From assembly GCA_947626365.1 (NCBI GenBank), contig CANQRW010000002.1:1-64000 (forward strand): DNA of 64,000 nucleotides. The letters are read 5' to 3'. Positions 53,909-62,803 of this stretch are shown one piece after another. The DNA is from an uncultured Lachnospiraceae bacterium. GTDB lineage: Bacteria > Bacillota > Clostridia > Lachnospirales > Lachnospiraceae. The notes below the pieces were generated by a model that saw only the letters and a program-made list of their open reading frames with translations, was not told the origin of the DNA and made no database searches. The first letter of the stretch is position 1; the number at the start of each line of letters is the position of its first letter. The position numbers were made by a program, and so were the translations under genes.

Positions 53909-54646
53909 ATGAAAGTGATTGCTCATAGAGGCTATAGCGGAAGATATCCGGAGAATACCATGCTGGCGTTTCGCAAGGCGGTGGAAGCCGGGTGCGACGG
54001 CATCGAACTGGATGTCCAGACAACAAAGGACGGAGTAGTCGTAGTAATCCATGACGAGAAGGTGGACCGGACTACCGATGGGACAGGGTCTGTAAAGGAC
54101 TATACGTTTGAGGAGCTGAAAAAGCTGAACGCGGCAAAGCTGTTCCCTCACGTGACGGATTTTGAACCCATCCCTTCTCTGGAAGAATACTGCGCGTGGA
54201 TGGCGCAGACCGATATCTTTACCAATATCGAGATAAAGACAGGCGTTTACTATTATGAGGACATTGAGGAGAAGACGGTAGAGATCGTCAGGAAATATGG
54301 ACTGGAGAATCGGATTCTCTTCTCATCCTTTAACCTGCTGTCCCTGGTCAAGGCTAAGAAGCTGGCTCCGGAGATTCCCTGCGGGGCGCTGATGGGCGGC
54401 AACGGCCTGGGCAATGCCGGATACTGCTGTAAAAGCAGCGGTCTCGAGTATTATCATCCGGGCTACAAGACCTTAAGCGATGCGGCCATTGAGAACTGTA
54501 AGGCTCACGGGATCAAATTAAACGTCTGGACCGTCAACGATATGGCGGAGCTGGAGCAGCTTTATCTGTGGGGCTGCGACGGCGTGATCACGAACTTCCC
54601 AGAGGTGTGCAAAGCCTATGTGAAGCATAAAGAAAAAGCCAAATGA
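53909..54646 (+). CDS. Glycerophosphodiester phosphodiesterase (GDPD)
   Basis: VIAHRGYSGRYPENTMLAFRKAVEAGCDGIELDVQTTKDGVVVVIHDEKVDRTTDGTG. Confidence 0.95.
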   Translation: MKVIAHRGYSGRYPENTMLAFRKAVEAGCDGIELDVQTTKDGVVVVIHDEKVDRTTDGTGSVKDYTFEELKKLNAAKLFPHVTDFEPIPSLEEYCAWMAQTDIFTNIEIKTGVYYYEDIEEKTVEIVRKYGLENRILFSSFNLLSLVKAKKLAPEIPCGALMGGNGLGNAGYCCKSSGLEYYHPGYKTLSDAAIENCKAHGIKLNVWTVNDMAELEQLYLWGCDGVITNFPEVCKAYVKHKEKAK

Positions 54647-54668
54647 TAACAGTCAGGTATAAGTTTTC

Positions 54669-54732
54669 CTCTCCGCTTTATGAACAGAGGCTATGTGTGG
54701 GAGTGTTTCGCGGGGGTATCATAGGCGGAGAG
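54669..54732 (+). repeat. Intercistronic inverted repeat (CTCTCCGC/GCGGAGAG)
   Basis: 8-bp perfect arms flanking 48-nt loop between GDPD and third SBP. Confidence 0.6.
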
Positions 54733-54785
54733 AAAATTTATATAGAAGCAGTAAATTTAAAGAAAAGAGAGGAGAGGTAGTGAAA

Positions 54786-56122
54786 ATGAAGAAACTCAGT
54801 TTAGTATTGGCGGCGGTTCTGGTTGCAGGCAGCGTATTGACGGCCTGCGGCGGCAGCAGCTCCAGTTCCGGCGGCAGCGCGGATACGGCAGCTCCGGCGG
54901 CGACGGAAGCAGCCAAGGAGACAGAGGCTGCCAGCAGCGACGAGGGGGGGTAACGGCAAGCGGTGACACCGTAGAATTAGAACTGTTTTTATCCAAACCG
55001 GAGATCGTGTCCATCATGGAAGAGCTGACGGCAGCTTTCTGTGAGGAGAACCCCGGAGTGAAGATTGAAGTCGTCAGTTCCGACGACGCGCGTACCGTAC
55101 TGCAGACCAGGGCGGCCAGCAATAAAATGCCTGATATCCTGAATTCCTATCCTGCGGAGGATTTCTATAAGAATATGTTCCGTGAGGGATATTTTGAGGA
55201 GATTACGGATCAGGACTACTTAAGCAAGGTCAACAGCACTGCCCTGGGGATGACAGACTGCGACGGCGGTTATTACGCGGTTCCCATGTCTTTAAGTACC
55301 TATGGCATCTATGCCAATATGGACGTTCTGAATGCTAATGGAATCGAGAGCACGCCTGCTACCTGGGACGAGCTGATTGAGGATTGTGAGATCCTCAAGG
55401 CTAACGGCGTGACCGGATTCCTTCTTCCCAACAAGGATATCGGCAATGTTGCTCAGAGATTTGAGCGTACCGCCGGTATCATCAACAATGATTCCGATTC
55501 CGAATTCCAGAAAATCGCAGACGGAGAGATGGAAGCGAAAGATTCTCCCACACTGCAGACCTGGTGTGATTACAATGAGCAGCTGCTTAACTATACCGTA
55601 GAAGATCATATGGGTATGGACTATGATATCGCGGCAGCTGAATTCAGCAACGGCAATGCAGGCTTCATGCTGAGCGGCACCTGGATGCTGGCGACGGTTC
55701 GTCAGAACAATCCGGACGCCAATGTAGAACTGTTTGCATTCCCGCATCCCAGAGGGGAAGCCACCAAGGTTCCGGTTAATGTGGATACCGCTTTCAGTAT
55801 TTCCTCTACCTGCGCTGACAAAGAGATCGGCCTTAAGTTCCTTGAATTCATGACCAGGCAGGATATCGCCCAGAGATATTGTGATGTAGACGGCAATGTA
55901 AGCACCATCGAAGGCGTAGAGTACAATATTCCTGAGCACGCGGCCATGAAGACCGCTGTAGATGAGGGCAACATCTTTCTGACCGCAGTTAACTTCTGGC
56001 CCAACGGACTGAGAGAAGAAATCCGCGACTGCTGCCAGACGTTCCTTGGAGACCTGGACAGAGATACCTTCTTTGAGTCCGCACAGGAAGCAATCGAGAC
56101 GATCTACGCCGATAATCAGTAA
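54786..56122 (+). pseudogene. ABC transporter extracellular solute-binding lipoprotein, frameshifted in poly-G tract (possible phase-variable gene)
   Basis: Signal MKKLSLVLAAVLVAGSVLTACGGSSSSS...SSDEGG-stop in one frame; mature SBP (VELELFLSKPEIVSIMEELTAAFCEENPG...) in the -1 frame; junction at G7 54944-54950. Confidence 0.85.
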
Positions 56123-56130
56123 CCGCGGCG

Positions 56131-56241
56131 GCAGACGGGGAGAGTCGTCTGCGTGAATACAAATAAAGCGTCACTGGCGCTTTATTTGCATACTGACGTA
56201 TGAAAGGGGCGGAGGACCGCCGGGCGGTTCTCCGCCCCTTT
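56131..56241 (+). repeat. Three consecutive intercistronic hairpins
   Basis: GCAGACG/CGTCTGC; CAAATAAAGCG/CGCTTTATTTG; AAGGGGCGGAG.ACCGCC/GGCGGT.CTCCGCCCCTT. Confidence 0.85.
56161..56200 (-). repeat. Dispersed intergenic repeat, copy 2
   Basis: Reverse complement TACGTCAGTATGCAAATAAAGCGCCAGTGACGCT matches copy 1 at 24291. Confidence 0.85.
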
Positions 56242-56283
56242 AACTGATGGAAGGTTCTTTTAGGAATAGGAGGAGGATTCTTG

Positions 56284-57186
56284 ATGGGGAACAAGAAGGA
56301 GAGCGGCAGCACATCCAGGAGGCAGAAGAGCAGGGACAGGGCTTTTCTCCTGTTTACAGCGCCGGGCTTCCTGCTGTATTTATTCTTTTTTATCACGCCT
56401 GTTCTGATGGGTATCTATTACAGCCTGACAGACTGGGATGGAATCAGCAAGAAATATAATATTATCGGTCTGGGAAATTATGTGAAGATCTTCCGGACCA
56501 GCCAGTTTATGGATTCTTTGATTTTTACGCTGAAATATACGATTTTGCTGGTCGTATTTACCATTGTCCTTGGAATTATTATCGCCATGCTGCTGAACCG
56601 AAAGATCAAAGGAAAAGGCTTTTTCAGGGCAATCTACTTTATTCCGGCGGTTTTGAGTTCCATGACCATCGGTTTGATTTTTAACAAGCTCTGCTATTAC
56701 ATTATTCCGATCATAGGAAAAGCGCTGAACATCGCCGCTTTGAGCCAGAATCCGCTGGCAGACAAAAAACTGGCCATGTGGACCATTCTGTTCGTCAATC
56801 TGTGGCAGGGATTATGTATTCCCACACTGCTGTTTCTGGCAGGACTCCAGAGCGTTCCTACGGATCTGTATGAAGGAGCCGTTCTGGACGGGGCCACATC
56901 CTGGGATGTGTTCCGCTACATAACGCTGCCGTTCCTGCTTCCGGTAGTAAGCGTGGTATTCGTGCTTACGCTGAAGAGCGGCCTGATGGTATTCGACTAT
57001 ATTATGGCAATGACGGGGGGCGGTCCCGGAAGCGCTACGCGAAGCGTGGCAATGCTGATCTATAAGCACGGGTTCACCCAGAATAAATACGCGTTCAGTA
57101 TCGCGGAGGCAATCGTGATGGGAATCATCGTTGCCGCCATATCCGCGGCGCAGATTTATTTCACTGATAAGAAGAAGGCGGTGTAA
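56284..57186 (+). CDS. ABC transporter permease (UgpA-like)
   Basis: YEGAVLDGATSWDVFRYITLPFL EAA loop. Confidence 0.9.
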   Translation: MGNKKESGSTSRRQKSRDRAFLLFTAPGFLLYLFFFITPVLMGIYYSLTDWDGISKKYNIIGLGNYVKIFRTSQFMDSLIFTLKYTILLVVFTIVLGIIIAMLLNRKIKGKGFFRAIYFIPAVLSSMTIGLIFNKLCYYIIPIIGKALNIAALSQNPLADKKLAMWTILFVNLWQGLCIPTLLFLAGLQSVPTDLYEGAVLDGATSWDVFRYITLPFLLPVVSVVFVLTLKSGLMVFDYIMAMTGGGPGSATRSVAMLIYKHGFTQNKYAFSIAEAIVMGIIVAAISAAQIYFTDKKKAV

Positions 57187-57189
57187 GGT

Positions 57190-58026
57190 ATGATAGAAGG
57201 AAGAAAACAGAATAACGTACTTACTTACATCATTTTGATATTTGGACTTCTGCTGATCGTATTTCCTTTGTATATCACCATCGTGACGGCATTTAAGTCC
57301 AATGTACAGAGTTCCCAGAGCTTTTTTACGCCGCCAATTCCCATTTATCTGGACGGTTTTAAGGAGGTTCTGTCAAACGAAAGATACTGGCGGGCCTTTT
57401 TCAACACGGTTTATGTCACAGCCATCGTACTGGCAGGAAATATCGTTATCATGCCGGCCATGAGTTACGCGGTGGCAAGGAAAATACCGGTCAGCAAGGC
57501 GTACCGGATCGTATATTATTTCCTGCTTCTGGGAATTTTCATTCCCTTCCAGGTGAAGATGATGCCGCTGGTAAAGCTGCTCAGTTCCCTGAATATGATG
57601 AATCCTACGGGACTGGGCATCCTGTGTATCTCCAGTTCCACCTGCGAGAGCGTGTTTTTGTTCGTAGGATTTATGGGAGCGATACCGCCGGATATGGAGG
57701 AGGCTGCCTGGATCGACGGAGCCAGCACGCTGAAGACCTATACTTCCGTGGTGTTCCCGCTTCTTAAGCCCATGCTGGCTACGGTGCTGATCAAACAGGG
57801 CCTGTGGATGTGGAACGACTTTATGCTTCCGCTGATTACCCTGAACCGAGGCTGGAAGGATTGGACCCTTACGCTGTTCCAGTACAATTTCCAGACGGAA
57901 TATACGATCAACTACAGCCTGACCTTTTCAACCTTCCTGGCGTCCATGCTTCCGCTCCTGATCTTCTACTGCATTATGCAGAAATCCATTGTAGGCGGAC
58001 TTACGGCCGGGGCGGTGAAGAGCTGA
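57190..58026 (+). CDS. ABC transporter permease (UgpE-like)
   Basis: EEAAWIDGASTLKTYTSVVFPLL EAA loop. Confidence 0.9.
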   Translation: MIEGRKQNNVLTYIILIFGLLLIVFPLYITIVTAFKSNVQSSQSFFTPPIPIYLDGFKEVLSNERYWRAFFNTVYVTAIVLAGNIVIMPAMSYAVARKIPVSKAYRIVYYFLLLGIFIPFQVKMMPLVKLLSSLNMMNPTGLGILCISSSTCESVFLFVGFMGAIPPDMEEAAWIDGASTLKTYTSVVFPLLKPMLATVLIKQGLWMWNDFMLPLITLNRGWKDWTLTLFQYNFQTEYTINYSLTFSTFLASMLPLLIFYCIMQKSIVGGLTAGAVKS

Positions 58027-58027
58027 T

Positions 58028-58855
58028 ATGAAGATACAATATCTTGGAACCGCCGCCGCGGAAGGGTGGCCGGGAATATTCTGCAACTGCGAGTCATGTA
58101 AGGAGGCGCGGCGCCTGGGCGGAAAAAATATCCGGACCAGGTCCCAGGCCGTGGTTGACGACAGGCTGCTGATCGATTTCCCGCCGGATACTTACGCCCA
58201 TATGCTGGATTACGGGCTGAATATGCCTGCGATCCGAACGCTGATCGTCACCCATTCCCATCAGGATCACTGGTATCCGGAGGAACTGATGCTGCGGCGG
58301 AAAGGATTTGCCGTGGATATAGCCGGAACCCTGGACATCTATGGAAATGACGCGGTGGGCAGGAGTCTGGAACAGTTTCTGAAAGAGGTATCGGAGACGG
58401 CATCAAACAGACCGCAGGTCGCGTTCCATGAACTTAAGGAGTTTTGCTCTTATTCCGCGGATGGGTATACGGTGACGCCCCTGAAGGCAGCCCACAATCC
58501 GCTGGAAAACTGTTTTATCTATATCATTGAGAAGGACGGAAAGCGGCTGCTGTACGGCAATGATACGGGGGAATTTCCGGAAGAGACCTGGGAATTCATG
58601 AAAGGGATCCGCCTCGATCTGGCAAGCCTGGACTGTACCATGCAGAGACTGCAGATGAAAACAGGACATATGGGCCTTGCCAATGACGTGAATGTGGCGG
58701 ACCGTCTGCGCAGGATTGGCTGCGCGGACGAGAATACGAAATTTATTCTCACCCATTTTTCCCATAACGGGGGCTGGCTCCATGAAGAGATGGAGCGGCA
58801 GGCAGCAAAATACGGATTCTGCGTGGCGTATGACGGGATGACGGCGGAAGTGTAA
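58028..58855 (+). CDS. MBL-fold metallo-hydrolase (PhnP-like)
   Basis: MKIQYLGTAAAEGWPGIFCNCESCKEA; THSHQDHWYPEEL. Confidence 0.85.
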   Translation: MKIQYLGTAAAEGWPGIFCNCESCKEARRLGGKNIRTRSQAVVDDRLLIDFPPDTYAHMLDYGLNMPAIRTLIVTHSHQDHWYPEELMLRRKGFAVDIAGTLDIYGNDAVGRSLEQFLKEVSETASNRPQVAFHELKEFCSYSADGYTVTPLKAAHNPLENCFIYIIEKDGKRLLYGNDTGEFPEETWEFMKGIRLDLASLDCTMQRLQMKTGHMGLANDVNVADRLRRIGCADENTKFILTHFSHNGGWLHEEMERQAAKYGFCVAYDGMTAEV

Positions 58856-58934
58856 GCGGAAGCCGAAGCAGGCGGATATAGCGGAAGCCGAAGGAAGCGG
58901 ATATATAGCAGAAGCCGGAGAAAGCGGATATATG
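58856..58934 (+). repeat. Degenerate 25-27-bp tandem repeat, 3 units
   Basis: gcggaagccgaagcaggcggatata / gcggaagccgaaggaagcggatatata / gcagaagccggagaaagcggatatatg. Confidence 0.85.
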
Positions 58935-59067
58935 GAAAGAACGAATACGCGGGTATGAGAACTGCAGGACGGCGGGAGACGAAAGTTTTCCGCCGTTTTC
59001 GGCATATATTTGATTTTTCTGACAAATTGGTGTATGATAGTACAAGAACCATTTTAGGGGGATGATT

Positions 59068-59628
59068 ATGGGACTTGAAGATATCTTCGGGGCTTCTCCG
59101 ATTATCACGGCAGTGAAGGATGAGACGGGCCTGGAACATGCGCTGCAGACAGAATCCTCCGTTGTGTTTATTCTTTTCGGGACGGTATGCAGTATTACAG
59201 GTCTTGTGGAGAAGGTGAAAGCAGCGGATAAGCTGGCGATCGTTCATGTGGATTTGATTACGGGACTCAGCCAGAAAGAGGTGGCCGTAGATTTTATCAG
59301 GGAAAATACCCGTGCAGACGGAATCATAAGCACCAAGCCGGCGCTGGTGAAACATGCCATGGAACTGGGACTGATCGGCGGCCAGCGGACATTTCTCATT
59401 GACTCGATTGCTTTTGAGAACACCCGGAAACAGCTGGCTTCTTTTGAGCCGGACTTTATGGAGATCATGCCGGGAGTGCTTCCTAAGGTGCTGAAACGGA
59501 TTCGGGAGCATACATCGGCTATCCTGGTGGCCGGCGGCCTGCTGTCCGACAAGGAGGACATCATGGTTGCCTTCCGTGCGGGGGCCGATGCGGTTTCTAC
59601 GACGAGAGAGGACTTGTGGGAGGTATAA
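59068..59628 (+). CDS. glpP: Glycerol-3-phosphate responsive antiterminator GlpP
   Basis: IITAVKDETGLEHAL, VFILFGTVCSITGLVEKVKAADKLAIVHVDLITGLSQKEVAVDFIRENTRADGIISTK. Confidence 0.9.
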   Translation: MGLEDIFGASPIITAVKDETGLEHALQTESSVVFILFGTVCSITGLVEKVKAADKLAIVHVDLITGLSQKEVAVDFIRENTRADGIISTKPALVKHAMELGLIGGQRTFLIDSIAFENTRKQLASFEPDFMEIMPGVLPKVLKRIREHTSAILVAGGLLSDKEDIMVAFRAGADAVSTTREDLWEV

Positions 59629-59635
59629 AGGCAAA

Positions 59636-60529
59636 ATGAAACTTGTGACCTATATCGTGGAGAAAAAGCAGAAGCTGGGGGTTCTCAGCACAGACGGCCA
59701 GTGGGTATTCCCTTTTGACGGCATGGATATCGATTATAAAGATATGGAGACCGCGGTGGTAAAGCTGTGCGAGTCCGAGATGCAGAGACTGGCCTATGCG
59801 GCCGATCATGATCCTTACCGTGTGAGAGGGACAGTGCGCCGTGAGGAAGTGAAGATTCTGGCGCCGATTCTGGAGCCGCGGCAGGATATCATCTGCCTGG
59901 GCATCAACTACATGGCTCACGCGGAGGAGTCCGCCCGGTATCGTGGGAAAGAATTCGATGGGAAACGGCCCTACGCCGTGTATTTTTCCAAGAGGGTGAA
60001 CCGGACTACCGGCGATGGGGAGAACATCCCCAGTCACCGGGATATTACGGACCGGCTGGACTATGAAGTGGAGCTGGCGGTGATCCTTGGAAAGGATGCT
60101 TACAAAGTATCAGAGGAGAATGCCCGAGATTACATATTCGGATATACAATCCTCAATGATGTCAGCGCCAGGGATATTCAGAACCGTCATCAGCAGTGGT
60201 ATTACGGCAAGAGCCTGGAGGGTTTCTGCCCCATGGGACCTTGTATCGTCACCGCTGATGAGATTCCATGGCCGCCGAAGCTGTCGGTCCGCTCTTACGT
60301 CAACGGAGAGCTGCGCCAGGACAGCAATACGGAGCTTCTGATCTTTGGAATCGACCATATTATCAGCGAGCTGTCTCAGGGAATGTGCCTGAAGGCCGGA
60401 ACCATTATCTCTACCGGTACTCCCGCCGGAGCCGGGCTGGGATTCGATCCGCCCAGATTCTTAAAGCCGGGCGACGAGGTGGTTTGCGAGATTGAGGGAA
60501 TCGGGCGGCTGAGAAATGTGGTGGAATGA
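59636..60529 (+). CDS. Fumarylacetoacetate hydrolase family protein
   Basis: IICLGINYMAHAEES; DYEVELAVILGKDA; GYTILNDVSARDIQ; TGTPAGAGLGFDPPRFLKPGDEV. Confidence 0.92.
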   Translation: MKLVTYIVEKKQKLGVLSTDGQWVFPFDGMDIDYKDMETAVVKLCESEMQRLAYAADHDPYRVRGTVRREEVKILAPILEPRQDIICLGINYMAHAEESARYRGKEFDGKRPYAVYFSKRVNRTTGDGENIPSHRDITDRLDYEVELAVILGKDAYKVSEENARDYIFGYTILNDVSARDIQNRHQQWYYGKSLEGFCPMGPCIVTADEIPWPPKLSVRSYVNGELRQDSNTELLIFGIDHIISELSQGMCLKAGTIISTGTPAGAGLGFDPPRFLKPGDEVVCEIEGIGRLRNVVE

Positions 60530-60554
60530 GATTACAGGATGAAAAGATACAAAA

Positions 60555-60600
60555 GGGGGCTGCTGCAGAATTTCACTGTAATATTTCTGCAGCAGCCCCT
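60555..60600. terminator. Bidirectional terminator between convergent FAH and rubrerythrin genes
   Basis: 15-bp perfect stem GGGGCTGCTGCAGAA / TTCTGCAGCAGCCCC. Confidence 0.85.
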
Positions 60601-60637
60601 TAGCATATGTCTCAAAAAGATTTAGACGAGGTAAGTA

Positions 60638-61180
60638 TTATTTGAAGTACCGATCAAGCAGTCCCTTGAAGGCCTTGCCATGTCTTGCCTCGTCGCGGGC
60701 CATCTCGTGAACGGTGTCATGGATCGCATCCAGGTTCAGCTCTTTCGCTCTCTTGGCCAGGTCAACCTTGCCGGCGGTAGCGCCGTTCTCAGCGGCAACG
60801 CGCAGTTCCAGATTCTTCTTGGTGCTGTCGGTGACAACCTCGCCCAGCAGCTCAGCGAACTTGGCTGCATGCTCAGCCTCTTCCCAGGCGGCCTTCTCGT
60901 AGTACAGGCCAACTTCCGGATAACCTTCTCTGTGGGCAACTCTTGCCATAGCCAGATACATACCAACCTCGGAGCACTCGCCCTCGAAATTAGCTCTCAG
61001 ATCCTTAATGATGTCTTCGCGTACGCCCTTGGCAATGCCGACTACATGCTCGGCGGCCCAGGTCATCTCATCTTCCTGCAGTTTGAACTTCTCGCCGGGA
61101 ACCTTACATACCGGACATGCCTCGGGGGGAGTATCTCCCTCATGAACGTAACCACATACTGGACAAACCCATTTTTTCAT
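60638..61180 (-). CDS. Reverse rubrerythrin (N-terminal rubredoxin domain)
   Basis: [29 protein letters not shown] then diiron four-helix domain with EAEHAAKF and DEARHGKAF. Confidence 0.95.
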   Translation of the reverse strand: MKKWVCPVCGYVHEGDTPPEACPVCKVPGEKFKLQEDEMTWAAEHVVGIAKGVREDIIKDLRANFEGECSEVGMYLAMARVAHREGYPEVGLYYEKAAWEEAEHAAKFAELLGEVVTDSTKKNLELRVAAENGATAGKVDLAKRAKELNLDAIHDTVHEMARDEARHGKAFKGLLDRYFK

Positions 61181-61268
61181 AGTGAATATCTCCTTTTCTT
61201 TTTATAGATTCCCATATCGCAGCTCCTGTCAGCAATAATAGGAATGATTACTGATTTGCAATATTAAT

Positions 61269-61691
61269 TTACCACAGATAAAGAGTCTTGTCAACCGGAT
61301 TATGATGTTTTTTCATACAATCTTCGCACACCCCGTAAAAATAGGTGATGTGGCTGTCGATCTGGCCTGGGCAGTGCTCCTGGGCAATGGCGTTGATATG
61401 CTCGGAGATGTCCATGGGAAGGTCCTGGACCTGTCCGCACTCCCGGCACACAAAATGATAGTGAGGGTGGGTGTCGGCGTCGAAACGGTCGGGTCCGCTG
61501 CCGCAGCTTAGTTTTCTCACCTCGCCCAGTTCCACAAGAAGGTTCAGGTTCCGGTAGACGGTGCCCAGGCTGATATTGGGCATCTGTTCACGGATATCCG
61601 TGTAAATGGTGTCAGCGGTCGGATGGTCGTGCCGGTTCATCAGGCATTCCATAATGGTGTCCCGTTGGCGGCTGTGTTTCAAAGTCTTCAT
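61269..61691 (-). CDS. perR: Fur-family regulator, PerR-like
   Basis: SRQRDTIMECLMNRHDHPTADTIYTDIREQMPNISLGTVYRNL; CxxC pairs VCRECG and VCEDCM. Confidence 0.85.
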   Translation of the reverse strand: MKTLKHSRQRDTIMECLMNRHDHPTADTIYTDIREQMPNISLGTVYRNLNLLVELGEVRKLSCGSGPDRFDADTHPHYHFVCRECGQVQDLPMDISEHINAIAQEHCPGQIDSHITYFYGVCEDCMKKHHNPVDKTLYLW

Positions 61692-61707
61692 AACCACTCC
61701 TTAATAT

Positions 61708-61722
61708 TGATAATTGTTATTA
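61708..61722. promoter_or_regulatory. Candidate PerR/Fur box
   Basis: TGATAATTGTTATTA, 11/14 informative positions of TTATAATnATTATAA, just upstream of perR. Confidence 0.45.
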
Positions 61723-61847
61723 ATATTTGCAAGGACATCATATCATACCGTAAGGTATTTGTCAAGAAAACGTCCCGGAGATTCTCCCTTGTCTCCCTTG
61801 GATCCGTTCCTCAGCCTATTTCTTAAGAAAGCTTCTCGAAGCGCTCC

Positions 61848-62786
61848 TCAAATTCTCTCTTTGGCGATCCGGATAAATTCCCGGGTGGCCTGGGACAGAT
61901 AATGGCCCTTGTGATAGCCGATGCCCAGAATGCCGTGGGCCCTGGGAGAATTCAGATGATACAGGCTGACTCCGGCGGCCTGTTCCATATTAGCCTGTGC
62001 GGCCTGCCGGTTGGCGATGAACATTTTGGGATAGAAAGTGATGCCCATACCCTTGAAGGCCAGAGCCAGGACCGTCTCAATATTTTCCGTCTCCAGAACG
62101 ATCTCCGGGGTGATCTGGGCTTCCGCAAACATCTCGTCAGCCAGGGTCCGCACCCGGTTGCCGGGATTGATCAGGAGGAAGGGGCAGTCCTTGACCAGGG
62201 ACAGATCGGCATTGTCCTGCAGCTTGGCTTTCAGCTCTTCCGCCTGTCCGGGATAGGTTTTTTCCAGAAGGCTGTCCGGCACCACCAGAAGAATCTCTTC
62301 GTCGCAGATGGGCACGGTTTCCACGTTTTCTACCTGGAAGGGAAGCATGCCGATGATCAGGTCCACCTGGCCGTGGAGAAGCTGGGCATCCAGCTCGGAG
62401 GAATTGCCCTCGCGAAGGACCAGGTCGATGTTGGGGAATTCTTCCTTGTAAGCAGGGAGAATCTCCGGTAGAATGTTCCGGCCTCTGGTGTGAGACATGC
62501 CAATGATCAGCTGGCCTTTGGAAAAATCCTTGATGTCGGCGATTTCCTGGTAGGTTTCTTCCCGAAGCTGGAGAATCTGCCGGGCCTGCCGGGACAGCAC
62601 CTTGCCGGCATAGGTCAGAGTCAGGGGAGAAGTCCGGTGAAAAAGTTCAATGCCGAATTCCTTTTCCAGGTTGGCAATATGGCTGCTCAGAGACTGCTGG
62701 GAGATTCCCAGACGGCGCGCGGCCCTGGTAATATTGGACTCCTCCACCGCAGCCAGAAAATATTCCAGATTGAGAAAATTGATCAT
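61848..62786 (-). CDS. LysR-family transcriptional regulator
   Basis: NLEYFLAAVEESNITRAARRLGISQQSLSSHIANLEKEFGIELFHRTSPLTLTYAG. Confidence 0.95.
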   Translation of the reverse strand: MINFLNLEYFLAAVEESNITRAARRLGISQQSLSSHIANLEKEFGIELFHRTSPLTLTYAGKVLSRQARQILQLREETYQEIADIKDFSKGQLIIGMSHTRGRNILPEILPAYKEEFPNIDLVLREGNSSELDAQLLHGQVDLIIGMLPFQVENVETVPICDEEILLVVPDSLLEKTYPGQAEELKAKLQDNADLSLVKDCPFLLINPGNRVRTLADEMFAEAQITPEIVLETENIETVLALAFKGMGITFYPKMFIANRQAAQANMEQAAGVSLYHLNSPRAHGILGIGYHKGHYLSQATREFIRIAKERI

Positions 62787-62803
62787 AGGTTCCTCCTTGC
62801 AGG

